Source: Galaxea fascicularis (Eukaryota; Cnidaria; Anthozoa; Scleractinia; Euphylliidae). Taken from it: 64,000 nt of DNA. This document shows positions 1-13,800 of this stretch, one piece after another. A program made the translations under genes and the position numbers. Every line of letters starts with the position of its first letter. Within the stretch, counting starts at the first letter, position 1. The stretch lies in contig OX419343.1 of the NCBI GenBank assembly GCA_948470475.1, positions 9,030,768-9,094,767 of the forward strand, written 5' to 3'. The notes beneath the pieces were generated by a model. The model made no database searches and was not told the DNA's origin. It worked only from the letters and a program-made list of their open reading frames with translations.

Positions 1-345
1 ATGTTGTGCCGCGTAGCACTATAAACACATACAAGTGGTGGAACAGAGAATTGACTCTGAGGTGTAAATTAACGTGTAAATTAATCGTCCCCGACTTTCT
101 CTGTCCGACCTCGTAGCTTAGTCGGCAGAGCAACGGTAGATCTAATCCGGAGGACGTGGGTTCGATTCCCACCGAGGTCATAAGAATTTTTTCTTTCCCT
201 CGTGTGGTTCCCTGATACCCTTTACTAGGGCTAACGCCCAGTGGGTTTTTCATGGGTTTCTATAAGCACTTTAATTTACACCTCAGAGTTAATTCTCTGT
301 TCCACCTCTTGTATGTGTTTATAGTGCTACGCGGCACAACATATA
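1..345. mobile_element. Foldback element with internal tRNA-like sequence
   Basis: The first about 72 bases pair with 270-342 as an inverted repeat (ends atgttgtgccgcgtagcact and its complement). Between them lies a tRNA-like sequence at 107-180. The left end may begin before the window. It is intronic to the lectin-receptor gene, ending 35 bases before the acceptor at 379. It looks like a nonautonomous palindromic element that has captured, or been built around, a tRNA-derived SINE. Confidence 0.75.
107..180 (+). pseudogene. tRNA-like sequence (SINE-type, Pol III A and B boxes intact)
   Basis: The seven-base acceptor arms GACCTCG (107-113) and CGAGGTC (173-179) pair perfectly. The A box TAGCTTAGTCGG and B box GGTTCGATTCC match consensus, and the T arm GTGGG/CCCAC pairs. 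The anticodon arm (about 134-150) has mismatches and the loop lacks the invariant T33, so I read this as a tRNA-derived repeat rather than a working tRNA gene. Confidence 0.65.
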
Positions 346-379
346 TAAAGCGATCTCTGACGGTATTACTGTGTTTCAG

Positions 380-1802
380 GCATGGGTCTGTGTGATTCAC
401 CTTTTGGAATGCAAGATGGCAACATTGGTGACAATCAAATTACGGCCTCAAGTAGTTTGAACCTAACCTCTCGCGCAAGTCAGGCTCGTCTTCGTCTTAA
501 AAGTAATAACATCACCTCAGGGGCTTGGTGTGCTGCTCGGAACAATGTGGTAGGTGACCAATACCAAGTTATGTGCGTGTGTACTCTTAAAACGCATGCA
601 TAGATGATGTCAAAACGTGGTAAGACCAAAGGCGAGTGGCGTGACTAATTTGACGTACTCCGTGCGTTTTTAAAGTGCACACGCACTGACGAATGGAATC
701 TATTTGTTTTATACACTGTTTTTCTACTTTCTTTGACCAATGACGTCATTGATGCGTTTACGCTTTAATCGCCAACTCATCCAGACCAATCAAAACGCGA
801 GGTTTACACGGTCCATTATAAAGTGGAAGATGACATACTTATCAGTCGAGGCGTTTAAATGATTTACTACGGTAAGCGTCGAGTGGTTGAGTCTATTTTA
901 TTTCAGTGGTCACATTTGCTTTGGCCTCAACGCGTACATTTTCCCCAGGGGTAAAAAGTCAGCGGCTATTCTTATTAAGGTTTGTTATCAGGTTAAGAGA
1001 TCCAAATGAACTCTTTCTGATAGATGGAATTCAACATGTACAGTGTATTTTGTTTTCTCATTCTATTTCAATACTGGAATAAGACTGATCGCTGTTAATT
1101 TTCGGATATATTGTTCGGGGATGGACAAGGTTGGGTTATTAAATTGTGTAACGTACTAGATAGGGCGGTTTGTTCCGATAGAAATACGACAGAATTAATA
1201 CAGAAACTTGGAAAATTTTCTACCAAAACAGGGATTCATAAGTTGACTTTATGCAAAACAAAAATTTAAAGCAGTCCTCTCCCAGGCCACAATATTCAAC
1301 ATCATTGGTCGGTAGAAGGTCAGTTTAAGTTTTACTGCGAACATATCGCGGAGAAGGTGTTATGGTAACATTTTTATAATTAACTTTGGCACAGGGAGAA
1401 TGGCTTCAAATTGATCTTGGAGTCGTTCGTCAAGTCCAACACATTGCGCTTCAGGGAAGACCAGGGTCTACAGATTTTGTTAGGAGATTTTATCTTAGAT
1501 ACGGAGACAATGGGCTTGACTTCAATAGCTATGGCGAAAATGCTACAGTCAAGTACAAGGTAAGCTACTGTTGTACGGGTTTTCTGTTTGATTAGTGACC
1601 ATGTTGTTCGGTACATTGTGATAAACGTAATAACAAATGCTCCGTTGTTAATTTTAGGTATTGACCGGGAACAATGTTGCTAAGACTGTCCAAAACATAG
1701 TCCTTTCTGAACCCATTAATGCTAGATTTATAAGGATCTACCCTTTGACTTGGAACAACCGTATCTGTCTACGAACTGAGATTTATGGCTGTGCTGCACA
1801 AG
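380..1802 (+). CDS. F5/8 type C (discoidin) domain 1, exons 380-567, 1395-1559, 1658-1802
   Basis: Three exons encode one discoidin-like domain. The first has the cysteine-led opening with PFGMQDG, then ITASS, and ends near GAWCAARN. The second begins GEWLQIDLG, the signature core strand of F5/8C domains, and runs through [10 protein letters not shown] and the DGLDF-like turn. The third ends ARFIRIYP...RTEIYGC, the usual C-terminal strand and closing cysteine. Intron phases are 1, 0, 0, 1. The donor after 567 is GTTATG, a weak variant, supported because the two other F5/8C domains of this gene split at the same place and phase. Such domains bind glycans or membrane lipids; the ligand here is unknown. 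This is the most canonical of the three copies. Confidence 0.9.
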
Positions 1803-4800
1803 GTAAGCAACTAAAGAACAAGTGGTTTGGTTGTGAATACGTTATTGGAATGAAATTATAGTTCAAATTGACATCTTAAACTGATTTTTCACACATATGG
1901 CTGTAGTTAAACACATAACCGATATAGGATTAAAGGGGATAATTGCTGCGGATAATGGTTTCCTCCCGTGTAATTAAGTAATTTGCAATCATGTTTGACC
2001 CATGCTTGCGTTATGTTTATACTAGGCCATACTCTCTAGCAGATAGAACGTGGCTGATTCAGTTGTGTTTGTATGGCCTAACACCCTCATTCTAAGTATT
2101 GTATTTGAAGCAATTGGTGCAAATTCCGCTGAACTTCTTCTTGTCTTTGTCATGTTACGAAAGCACTCGAGCCGTTTCTCTGTCTCCGAATCACGCGGTT
2201 TAATGGATTATACTCTTTAAACATCATTTGGGAGAACATTATAGAGATAGTTACATGTACAAGTAAGTTAGTACATTAAATGTTAGGACTAATTCACTTT
2301 ACTTTATCTGTTTTTAGCGTCTTCCAAGAAATGTGGTTTGGGTTGGGAGGTCGGGCTTGATGATACGTGCTACCAAATAAACTCAAATCAGTGGAAAATT
2401 TGGGCAGGTTTGTTTTTCAGTGCGAAATTGTAGTTTTGGTTATGACATGCGAAAAAGGCTGCAGATCAAAATCGATGAAAACCCCACATTTGCGCTCTTG
2501 TACTTACAGTACATTCAAAATTTAGATTTGAATAGACCCTTCTCCAAAATGGCGGCAATGGATTTGAATGAGTTAAAATTGAACTGAAAAACTGATACCA
2601 GAAATAGGAGGAGCACCTTTAGTTTAGTAACCCTGCAAAGTTTCAGCATATCAGGTGTTACATCAGCTGAGAAAATGTAAGTTGAAATTTGACAAATTTA
2701 CAGACATTTGTATGACTGGGGGGCGGGGTATGGTGTATACCCCCAGTCATACAAACGTCTGTAACTTTTTCAGTTTTCAACTTACATTTTCTTAGGTGGT
2801 ATTACACCTAATATGCTGAAACTTTGCAGGCTTACTGAAGTAAAGGTGTTCCTTCTGGTGCTGTTATACGTTTTTAATTTTAACTTATTTGAGTTTTCGG
2901 CCGCCGTTTTTGAGAAGGGTCTATTGTAGAACATACAGCATTTACAAGGACCGTAGTAACAAGGACCACAGTAACCGGAGTACCATAGTAACAGTGACCA
3001 TGGTAAAGTATGGTGCAACCATCTACTGAGGATGCCCAATTTACTTGGTGCTGGTGATGACTTCCACTCATGTTGTGGAAACGTCAATCAATCAGTGTCA
3101 CCAAATACAGTCCTTCTCAGGCCAACTCTCACCGGGGCGATCGCTTTTATCCAAATTATGACATGACATCATTGGTTCAGATCATAATTTTACGATGCAT
3201 CGTTTGATTTGGCAACTGAATTTTCTATGTTATAGATGCCCGTGCTACTTGCCTGAGCCGTGGAGGCGATCTGGTCAGCATTCTGAGTATGCGGGAGAAA
3301 AACTGGCTGAAAAATCGATTGATGGCTGTCAGTGGATGGGCTTACTCATTTTGGATTGGACTGAATGATCGGGACATGCATAAACACTTCTATTGGAGCG
3401 ATGGGAGTCCTTACAGACTTACCGCGTGGGATGCTGGTTATCCAAAGGATTATACGTCACAAAGTGAGTTAATGAGCCTGGGTCTTTCTGCTTCTTGTAG
3501 TTTACGTTCGTGGACGGACGCGTCACCTTCTAGTGTCCTTCTTCGCCTTCTGAAGAATACTTTACTCAATAGGCCATATTCGTATTCTCGGTATTGAACT
3601 GGATCTAGCATGAAGTGGAGGCTCTTGCGGGGGAATACATTTACATATGAAAAGGTTCCCCCGGAAGAGCCTCCACTTCATGCTAGATCCAGTTCAATAC
3701 AGAGAATACGAATATGGCCTATTCTTCAATGAGATTTTGAGATATTGCAGGTATGCATTGAAAGGGGTAGACACATGGATCAAAACCATGGAAATTGTAT
3801 AGAGACAACTTTTGCAGCGCAAAGTGACATAGAATCTTCATTGGGTTTTGAGGAAACGATTTCACTTTCAAGTTACAATTTAAGTTCGCGTTGAGACGAA
3901 AACGACATGAAACATTTGCTTCGAGCATCTTTAAACTATTTTTCGTGCGTCAGTAAAGTACTTTTTGGTTACAGTAGAGGGCAGCTTTAAATGCAAACGA
4001 AAGCATGATACTGGAGTATGTTTTCTGTTGATAGACCTTAGGGCTTGTGTCGAGATTGACGCGGCTAAAGGTGCCTGGAGAGATGTCAACTGTGGAGAGT
4101 ACAGGCCGTTTATCTGTAAGCGGAAAATGGGTAAGATTACTAAGATAGCTGTGTTGCATATGTTGTGAAAGAAGGCACCTGCCTAATTTCATGGTTGAAT
4201 GCACAATCGGTTCGACACTTTGCCTCACTTGAAAAGGTTTGTTTTTGCTTGCGTCAGAAGTGTATTTCGAGCACATTTTCCTGACGCATTAAAAGTATCT
4301 AAATATTTGACGATGAATATGCTGACAAACTGCAGCATACTGGAGATTTTGGAGTTTGATTGTAAATGGCTGTCTTGTAGTTCTGAATTGTTAAAACATG
4401 TTGAGTTGATAGTCTTAGTGAATGGAAGTGTTTTACGCTGTGTTTTGTCCACTCGATTAATGGGAAAGCACAACACCTGTCAAACATACCCCTCTCAGAA
4501 TTGATGTCGTAATTTTTTTTAATCTTATATTTGAATATTAAATAGTTGTGCTTCGCTCTGTAACCAAACTGAGCGTATGTATTTTTTTATAGTTGAGATC
4601 GATTGTATAAATTACTTGACATTTCTTTGCCTTTTTAACAGCTTCTACGAATGGAGTAAAGTTTCCAGTTACAGGCAGTAAGTGCTTTTAATTTCATTCT
4701 ATGTAATTAAATAACGAGTGTTTTGCCGTTAAGTTAGCTGGAAGTTTAATGGTCCTGTGGGAAGTATTTCTGCTATTCTGTATAGTTTCGTTAGCATTTT

Positions 4801-7800
4801 TCTCCATTACTTGTTAGATTCATAAACTTCAGAAAGGTGGTCCAGTGACAATTCGCTACGCTAATCTTACATGTAAAACGATAAATGAAAGAGATTTGAA
4901 GAAACTAAACTTGTTCATCATACACAAAAACTCAAGGAAAGTTGTTATGAGCGTCCATCACGAAGACCTGTCGTTCATTAAACGACCTTAAAGCAGCCTT
5001 AACGATGCACACTTTGGCCATCTCAATGACAAGTTGTAGTCCACTTCAGTAGACGGACGTGTTGTCTTTGGTACTTGAAATCGTAGAACAGTCTTTATCA
5101 TAATATGTTTTTGGCTGCGTTAGAAAACAGCGAGAATATTTTATCGTTGCTTAACATAGTAATTCAGACATTTTCTTACTTTCAAGGCGAAAACGTCAAT
5201 GGTCAATAAAACACCTCAGTATAAGAATTTTTACCACGATTTGCGTTCTGTGAAAAAAAAAAAAAAAAGAGAGAGGAAGAGCATGTTTCTGTGGCCGATT
5301 TTTCCTTAGCAATTTCTGCAAGCTTAATCAGATCCTAATAATTCACTGGCAATAATTGTTAACAAATAAATTCCATTTGTCAGTGCGTGTATGTCTGATA
5401 ACGCACGGAGGACGTCGAAACGTGGAAGACGTAGTAGCGTCGTTGATGTTGGCCAGTGCAATCTACTTGTTTTTTATACATTACTTTCTTTGGCTCGGGA
5501 CGTCCCCTAATTTGTGCGTCATTTGTGCGTAATTGCAAACTCATTTAGGTCAATCAAAACGCTAAGTTTACAGTGTCCATTGTATGATGTGTTGTAGACT
5601 GGATCAGCGGAACCGATTACTACTGGCCATTGGACGAAATTGTCAACGGAAAGGCGCTCGGCACAGTCCCCGCTACAATCCAAGGCAACGTAACTAAAAC
5701 TGATCGCTTGCAAAATGGGCGAGATACCCTGACATTCAAAAACTTTCCAGCATACTTGTATGTCGCGCAGTTTCAAGCGCAGTGTATCACCGATCCCAGC
5801 TTTTGCGGTAACGGCATCACGGTGTCCTTTGTTGTGCAGTTTGAGAATGGTGCTAAGAGTTGGGCTGGAAACACATTTGTCGTAGACACAATTGGAGATG
5901 AGACTCTGCTGAGAGGAAACCGTGGTTTTGCGGTGTATGTTTTAAGCGGTAGCTTGTATGTAACAGTTGTCACTCGGACAAAGAAGTGGACGGTGTCGCT
6001 ACCACTGGTGACTGGAAGAAGAGCTTGGCTGCATGTGATGTTTGCCTGGCAACTGGAGAAGGGACTTGTGTTGTACATCAATGGAACAGAGAGGTAAATA
6101 AAAATTGCTTTAAAGTGCCCCTAACCCCAAAATATTTTTTTCGCTAATATAAATCTTTGCACCTGTTCGAAACGCATTGTGACATTTTTTCCTTAGTTGA
6201 TAAATCCTACGTTTTTATAGGCTTCACAACTTACGAAAAACCAAGCATCGTTTGTTTCACTACCTATTCAGAAGGGGAGTGGGTGTATTCCTGATTTGAC
6301 GTCACAATATACTTTGCATGCATGTTTACAGAGAGTTAATGCGATGCAAATCAGTTTGTGACGTCAAATCAGGAATAGACCCATGCCCCTTCTGACTCGA
6401 TAGTGAAACAAATGATGCTCAGTTTTAAAACCTATAAAAAGTCAAGATTTGCTAAAAAAAAAAAAAAATTCCACAGTGCGTTTCGAACAGGTGCAAAGAT
6501 TTATTTTAGCGAAAAAATATTTTGGGGCTGGGGGCACTTTAAACCTGACAAATTGATCCAAAAGACTTACTCAGCTTTCATTCAGGGGTACAATGTTTTG
6601 ACAACAGATTCAGATGCTTGACCACCTCGCTCAAGCTCAAATTTGGCCTTCATTAAGATAGAAGGCTAAACTTTATTCTGACGGCTGAGCCTTAGAATTT
6701 CATGCGCCTTGTAACAGGTTATAAACACGACGCTATCTTGTTTGGTGGTCAGACCGACAACACCGGTGGCAGTATTTTAGAGCGTATTGAAATGTTTCAC
6801 AGATCAACAAAATTCATTTGGTTATAATAGAACTACTGCTTGTAAAGTTGTTTTTCATACTCCATACATAAAAGGCCATAGTCTAGTATTCGAGGAGTTA
6901 TTACTGGTCTAGGATTGCTCTCCGTTTTTTTTTTCGCATACCGTTTTATGCATCGACGTTTTAGGTCTGGGTATGACGTGCTGCTCGCGCTACTGCGCAA
7001 AAAAGTTGAGATTTGTCGTCGTTTTGTAAGCAGAAACGCAACATTATTTTGGGTTTTATGAAAGCGTACGGCTGTTGTACGTAAGTATTAGCCCTCGATT
7101 CACGACAGAATGTAAGCTACAAGTACTTTGTTATTACTGTATATTTTCGTTTCCGTTGTTTGAGTCAGGTTTTTCACTCTAGAGCATCGTCACGCTACGG
7201 AGTATCCATTCTTCAGTCTGGTAGTCAAAGTGTGACACTGACTGTGGGCAGCAAGAAAGCTCAACCTTCGGGCGACGGATTTTTCATGCGTTCGTTGGCG
7301 GTCTGGAGGAGGTCTTTCTCAGCTCAAGAAGTAAATACCATTTACTTGGCTGGTAAGTAAATTAACCATGGAACACGCACATTCGCTGTAATCCTTGAGC
7401 ATGAAGCGATATCGCTTGAAGTAAGTTTTGGCAATCACTTTTGATTGTCAAAATACTGATTCTTAAATTATGCCATGATCTGCCAATGCAAACTCTAGTC
7501 ATGTTATCAGTTATCATCAAACATAGCTGTAAATGTAGTGGACTGCCACCAATGAAAGTAGTCACATTAGCGACGTCTTTTACTAGTACAAGTGCACTTT
7601 ATGCATCTCGGGGTATACGCCCTGACAGCCGTATTTCTGCGCTGCTCATAGCTATTACATTAACAGCTTGAGCTCGCAGAATCGAAAAAGAAAATTGGAA
7701 ATAGCCATGCATTTTTCGAGCATAATCAAGATTTATTCGGAAAAAAGTGGCGTAACATTAATTTGTATCATTTAAAAGCTTTTAATTAACAGATGTTGAT

Positions 7801-10800
7801 CTATTCTCTGCGTTGATGCACTTCTATCTCCTTTCGGGTTCCAGTACCCAGTCCTCAGGCCCCGAAAACCTCAATCACTAAAAAATGCGGCATTTAGGCA
7901 CTGTCTTCAGGTGCTTTTGACAGTACAAAATTTATTTTTTATGTGCGGCTCAGGAGATACCAAGTAGCAAGACAGCACGGAGTGGAATAGAATTACGTTG
8001 CAACACGAAACATTAACGTAGGAAATAGGAAGTTCTCATAGTGTATGGTCAACCCACTACGCTACTGAAGTATTTCATCCGAGATAATTTCCTTTCCTTT
8101 AATTCCGCAGAATTTGGTAGCTGTCGAACTGGTTGGAAAGACTTTGGACAGTTCTGTTATCAGTTCAACTTGAACAAGAAGTCTTGGTCCAATGCGCGAG
8201 TGGCCTGTGTGAGTCAACAAGCAGAGCTGGTCAGCATTCACTCCCCAGTTGAGCAGTCTCACATAACTTTAGAAGTGGGTCCTTATGGATTACAAGCGGA
8301 AGCTTGGATTGGTAATACATTTTTCTTTAAGGAGTTATCGAATTGACTCTCTTATAGTTTCAGAAATTATGGCGCTCTCTACTCTCACATAGCCGATAAA
8401 ATTTGCAATCTCCAGTAAAGAGTTCGAAAAACTGATCAGGGATGTTTCAAACTAACCCCTAGTGTGGTATTACTGGGAAAAAAAAAATGCAGCTTGTTTG
8501 AATTTGTTTTGTTCATAGGACATAAAGTTTTGCTGTCTTGACTAAGTAACCCTAACAAATCATACCCTAACTTGGGCCATGTATACGTAGGCCTGTTCTA
8601 AGAGACTTCGTTTGTTTTCGAAGAGTGTATTTACTGTTAATCCACAGAACTTGGAAAAGGCTTAGACAGTAAATACCAAGATTTTACGAGGAGCTTTCAT
8701 GATTGTTATTGTTAAGAAATGAGACTACAAGTTGAACGTCTCTTTGCGACCGACAACCTCTTCTAGACGATCACCTCCCGTGAGCGACCGCTTTTACAAA
8801 ATCTTCCCTACCAAATCACTATAATTGGAACCTCTTTAAAGCGACTGCGACTAGTTTCAGAGCTGATTAACGGGGTTTTTTCATTGTATTCAATCTCCCG
8901 TTAGTTGCCACTTGTTACCGATGCTCGCGTCATCGAGTTGTCGTGCTGCATATTCTATGGTTAACTTTGGATCGAAGACCACATTCTGTTGTACCAAAAT
9001 TCTATCGTAAAAATACGTCCTAAAGTTGTAGTATAATAATACCATAATAATACTGAAGTTTTTAAAGCACATCTCAAGCGATTTAATTGTTATTAGTTGT
9101 GGTTTAATTCCCTCTAAGCGACTGAACAATCAACACTCGGTAAATAACCGAGTAAAACGTGTCATGTTTTATGAGACTGAAACACTTATCATTCTGGCAA
9201 TCACGTTGGCTAATGAAACTCTTTGCTTCACAAATTTGTTTATTGAAATGTTATATGGGTTAATGGAGTGCACAATAGCCCATTTTACAGTTGTGTGTTC
9301 AGTGACCTGGCCTTCGAGTAGAAGCGAGGCTGGAGGTGATCTTGCTTTGATACAAACCTCTCTGTCTTTCTTGTGCAAATGGTCTACTTAACATAACAAG
9401 GACATGATTTACATGAGAAAAACAGTGAGGTTTGTATCAAAACAAGGTCACCCCCAGCCTCACTTCTACTCAAAGGCTAGGTCACTCAACACACAGCTGT
9501 AAAATGGGCTGTTACCTCATGCTAATGACCCAAAATGTGGACCCCAGTTTGATCTCAATTCTTGTAACCGACGACTTCATGCCGAGGTCCGACTGTTGTC
9601 GGGAGAACTTTGCTGTGGATTCTTTGATATAGTCAATATCTGGCCATCCATGAACATTGTATTTTAGTTTTTCGCCCTTTTCTCGACTACGATTAACATA
9701 AACTTTCATAGAAATTTGCAACACCAGCTCTTCTCGCTTGTCCAACGTGTTTTAACCGACGTTGGTTTAATTCAAAAGAAAGATGGAAAACGTTCTTATT
9801 TCTTAACTTGTTTTGCAGGTTTGCATGATCAGGGTTTTGAGAGCCAGTTTGAATGGTCGGATAGGTCTCCTGTGGTTTACACAAACTGGGATGGCTGGAA
9901 CCCGGACGACTGGTCAAGGGCGGAAGACTGTGCTAATGTCAGAAGCTATAATGATGGGCGGTGGAACGATCAGAATTGTCGGAACAGTCTGGCATACATC
10001 TGCAAGAGACCTAAAGGTTTGTATTTAGGTCAACACTGCTGTTTGAATAAAACGGATCAAGATCAGAGGGAAGTTACATTTGTCACTTATCGCAGAGTAG
10101 TCCATTTCTGAAGACGCTCGAAGAGCGAAATACATATCTAACTGCCCCATTGTAACCGTATTTTTATATCATTTTATAATTATCTTAGTGCTTCGAGTGT
10201 ATAAAAAGACGATATGTCTAATTTCTGCCGTTATTCAAACACTTCTCAGCCTCGGCGATCGTAATTACTCAGGCAATTTTTCTTTCATGGATGTTTCGGT
10301 AACTGAAGTATCTTTAAACAGTGAAACCAGGAGTGTTTTTGGCGCAAAAGCAAAGTGATGTCGTCTTCTTTTTATTTAAATAATATATTTTATTTTGTTT
10401 CTGCAGAATACATCGCTCCGGGTGGAATTGCTCCAACAAGTGGTAAGGACTGTTTCTGCTCCATTTATTCACACCACACCTTGTTTTTTCGTTTCCGCTG
10501 AGTTGTTGTTGATGGCGAAACAAATTATATATAGGTTGACTACCGTAATTGTGAGCGAAGGAGCTGAAACTGGATACATATTGTTGCCATAAGAGAAAGA
10601 CAATCAGATATTCTATGAAGAAACCGCAAGTTTTCAAATAGGGATTTTGCCATTGGCCTGTCAACTCAGCTTTCTTCTGGCTACGCTTTATTCAGTGAAA
10701 TTAATAAACCCTGTAATCTCAAAGTCAAGCCTTTGTTTGAAAATCTGGTTCAATGGACAACTTAGACACCAATTCAGTAAACATGCATCACGAAGGAGTG

Positions 10801-13800
10801 TAACAGTGTTTATTAAACTGCTTGTAAAGGACGGAATTGGTCGAACCTTCGCGTTATTGGAAGCGTTCACGACAGTTGTGTCCACGCAAATATGATGCCG
10901 TTTTTATTATTTACCCTAGCTTATGTGCCATTTGAAAAGCAACTGATCGTGAACGTAACAAGCGTAAGAACACAACAAATTCGTCAAATTATTCAAACAT
11001 TTCTATTTTCTATAGCTCCACAGACGCTCTACGTTTGCGAGTTGACCTCTGCAGTTCTCAGCTGCCCTTTCTCTACGGTTCTGAGCGTCACAACTGCGTA
11101 CTGGGGCCGCGATGATGCAAACAGGTGTGGCTCAGTACGCCCTACATTACCAAACTGTCGGCTTGATGTGACGTCAGACATAAAGAAAAGATGCGAGGGC
11201 CATAATCACTGCTCCCTGAGAGCCTCCAATTCATTTAGCTCCGATCCTTGTGCAGGGGTGTCCAAGTATCTTGAGATCAACTATGTGTGTAAAAACGGTG
11301 AGTGGAGCCATTATGCTGGTAGTTTTTGATGCAGGGGTGAGCGGTGGGCACCGTGTTTGTTAGGAAGTAGGGTCTGAAGAGTCAAATTCCAAATGATTCT
11401 GTTTGAACAGCTAGGGCCCGAGGTGTACCTCTTTGTTCGTGGCGAACTCGTTTTTGGATGCGTGGAACGTGAACGAAATATGTGCTTTATAACTATTCAA
11501 TACTGTTAGACACATAGTTGGAAAAAAATTCCTAGTTTCTTCAACGATAGTTGAACTTTGAGCTTCCGAGTTCTCCTTGCAGTAGTGGAACCTGTTTAGC
11601 GCTCGACCCTAGCAGTAGTCGACTAGCCCAGGACTAGAAGAAATTTGGTTTGGGCTAGTAAAATTTGAGAACCACTAGCAACTGGGCTACTTGTGAGAGA
11701 CGAGGTTTTGGAGATAGTATCAGTGAAGAGAAATTCTACCAGTTTTGAGTTCACTTGATCCCAAAAAGAAATGAAAAAACAAATTCCCTCATACAAGCTC
11801 AGTAGTAAGAATATTGGTCTTAAGAGTGTGACGTGAGTCCGGCGATTTTCCCCGGCACACATAGCAAAAGGAGGGAAAAGCAAAGCGTAACATACAAATC
11901 CCTTTCCACAATCTCCCAACACATAACCATAAATTGAATTTAAAATAACTAATGTTTAATAAATGGGAAAAGACGCTCATTTTATACTAAGTAAAACTAA
12001 TTCTAAATAACTTTAACTAGTAATTTTAAACCTAAACGATTACACAGGAATAAACTAATTATTTACAAATTATACACAGTTAACTGTTCAGTTCCTCTGT
12101 GAAGTCTTTGACACTTCGTAAACCAACACCGCAAACCAAACCTAACTCCACAACCAAAACCAACTCCACGAACCTTCTCTTCGGTCCTGCCAATGACTCT
12201 TGACAGTCTCTGCTTAATCTGTCTCTCCTTAATCTGTCTTTCCTGGTTCTGTCTCGGCTCCTTCTTCCCTTCACCAAAGAACTGCAGCACATTGCGTTTT
12301 ACTGGGCTAACATTTATATATTTATGCTAATTCTTTTTTACAACAAACAGTTGTCTTACATACACTTAAACACGATACCTTACACTCCTACGATAACAAC
12401 GCTTTACTAAATTAACACTTAAGAACAATAAACGTACTCTGTATTCTTACAATTACAAAACACCTCTAATTACAAGATCTAAACACTACAATGAATAATT
12501 AACACTAACACGAAGAATTGAAAAACAAAATGAAATCATCACAGAGAGGATCGATGCTTGGCCACCAAATGACACCAGTTGGCTGTATATTTTAGTCTTC
12601 GCAGTCCCATGAACTAAATTGTTAAAAAGCTAAGGTCGAACACTGCCATTTGACATTTGAACATTTTCTCTGCAGGACGACATGTGATAACCAGCTGCCC
12701 TGGAGGCTGGATCCGCACTCCTGATGGTTCCCGCTGCCTTCGTTTGGTTTTCGATCGCAACAGTTGGCAGGATGCTAGAAGTGCCTGTCGGCGGGTTGGA
12801 GCTGACCTGGCTAGTATACATAGCAGGTATCAGCTGATCAGTCTCTCCATTGCCTCTTTACAAATAATTCATCCGTAACCAATATTTGGACTTTATTCGC
12901 GCGTGTGTCGTGTGGTGTGGTGTGGGGGTTTTTCTTCTACTTTTCTTATGAGGGCAATGTTTTTTAAGAAATTATCTCGGCAGGGGATAACGATAGGACT
13001 GCAACTTTCTTGTTTCCGTTTTCTTTTTTTTCCTTACACATTCGACGTTTACACTGTGACCTATCTCTATTTTTGTTATATAAAATCCGACGCTACAACT
13101 TTAAGCACTCAGTGTTGTCATAAATATCTAGCCTATAATCAATATCTCCATAAAATGTTTTTCCTCTCGGACAAAATGCTCAGTAAAGGAGCTACGTCGT
13201 GGACCAAATTAAAACCAGGTTCCCTGATTGACAAGTCTGATTTCTAGGCTCGATCTCCGCCGCTCACTCGGGTCCTCCCCGGGGATAAGTGCGGGCTCAT
13301 TTCCCGAAACAACGGCTGGTGATCGAGCCAAGTACCTTTCCCCATAACCAAAAGGTTTACAGGTTTGCAATCAGTTATTCATTATCACAGATCATGGGTT
13401 TGACTCCCGTATAAGTGTGAAATTTTTGCAGGCTTTCTTTTCGCGACTCCTCAAGCCTTCATAACTGCGATGAGCCATTACATTACTAACCCGAATAATT
13501 GGCAGCGTTTTCAGGCCTTGCTTATTCATCTCACCTTGGTCGATTTTAGCATGGAAAATATTGTGCTGACGTCGATGCTAGTGAACTCCTGGGACATTGC
13601 AGATGTGGGAGGAATATGGATTGGACTCACAGACGCGGGCCAGAAGGGAATGTACAACTGGACAGACGGATCAGCTGTAGATTACTCCAGCTGGCTTAAT
13701 GGCCAGCCAGACGAGAGGGACCTCTTAGGAAGCTGTGTTAGTGCGACCCTGCAGCCTGGTAAAGTGAGCTGGCTGTTCTGGAAAGATGATGATTGTGCTC

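Noticed and set aside
107..180. Functional tRNA gene
   Set aside because: Anticodon arm is mispaired and T33 is missing; the unit lies inside a foldback repeat.
7160..7182. Acceptor gtcag at 7168 for the second LamG exon
   Set aside because: It would give phase 0 after a phase-2 donor. The acceptor at 7182 keeps frame.
8740..9130. Tc1/pogo-type element suggested by repeated gcgacc motifs and a ctctaagcgactgaac end
   Set aside because: I could not find a matching opposite end.
11640..12560. Solo LTR or retrotransposon fragment on the minus strand (ccaccaaatgacacc near 12563 resembles a primer-binding region)
   Set aside because: No paired LTR, no gag/pol frame and no target duplication found; the resemblance is too weak to list.
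13470..13549. Open frame running upstream into the CTLD3 second exon
   Set aside because: The frame is open but the sequence has no CTLD similarity; the acceptor at 13549 restores phase 2 with exon 12676-12826.
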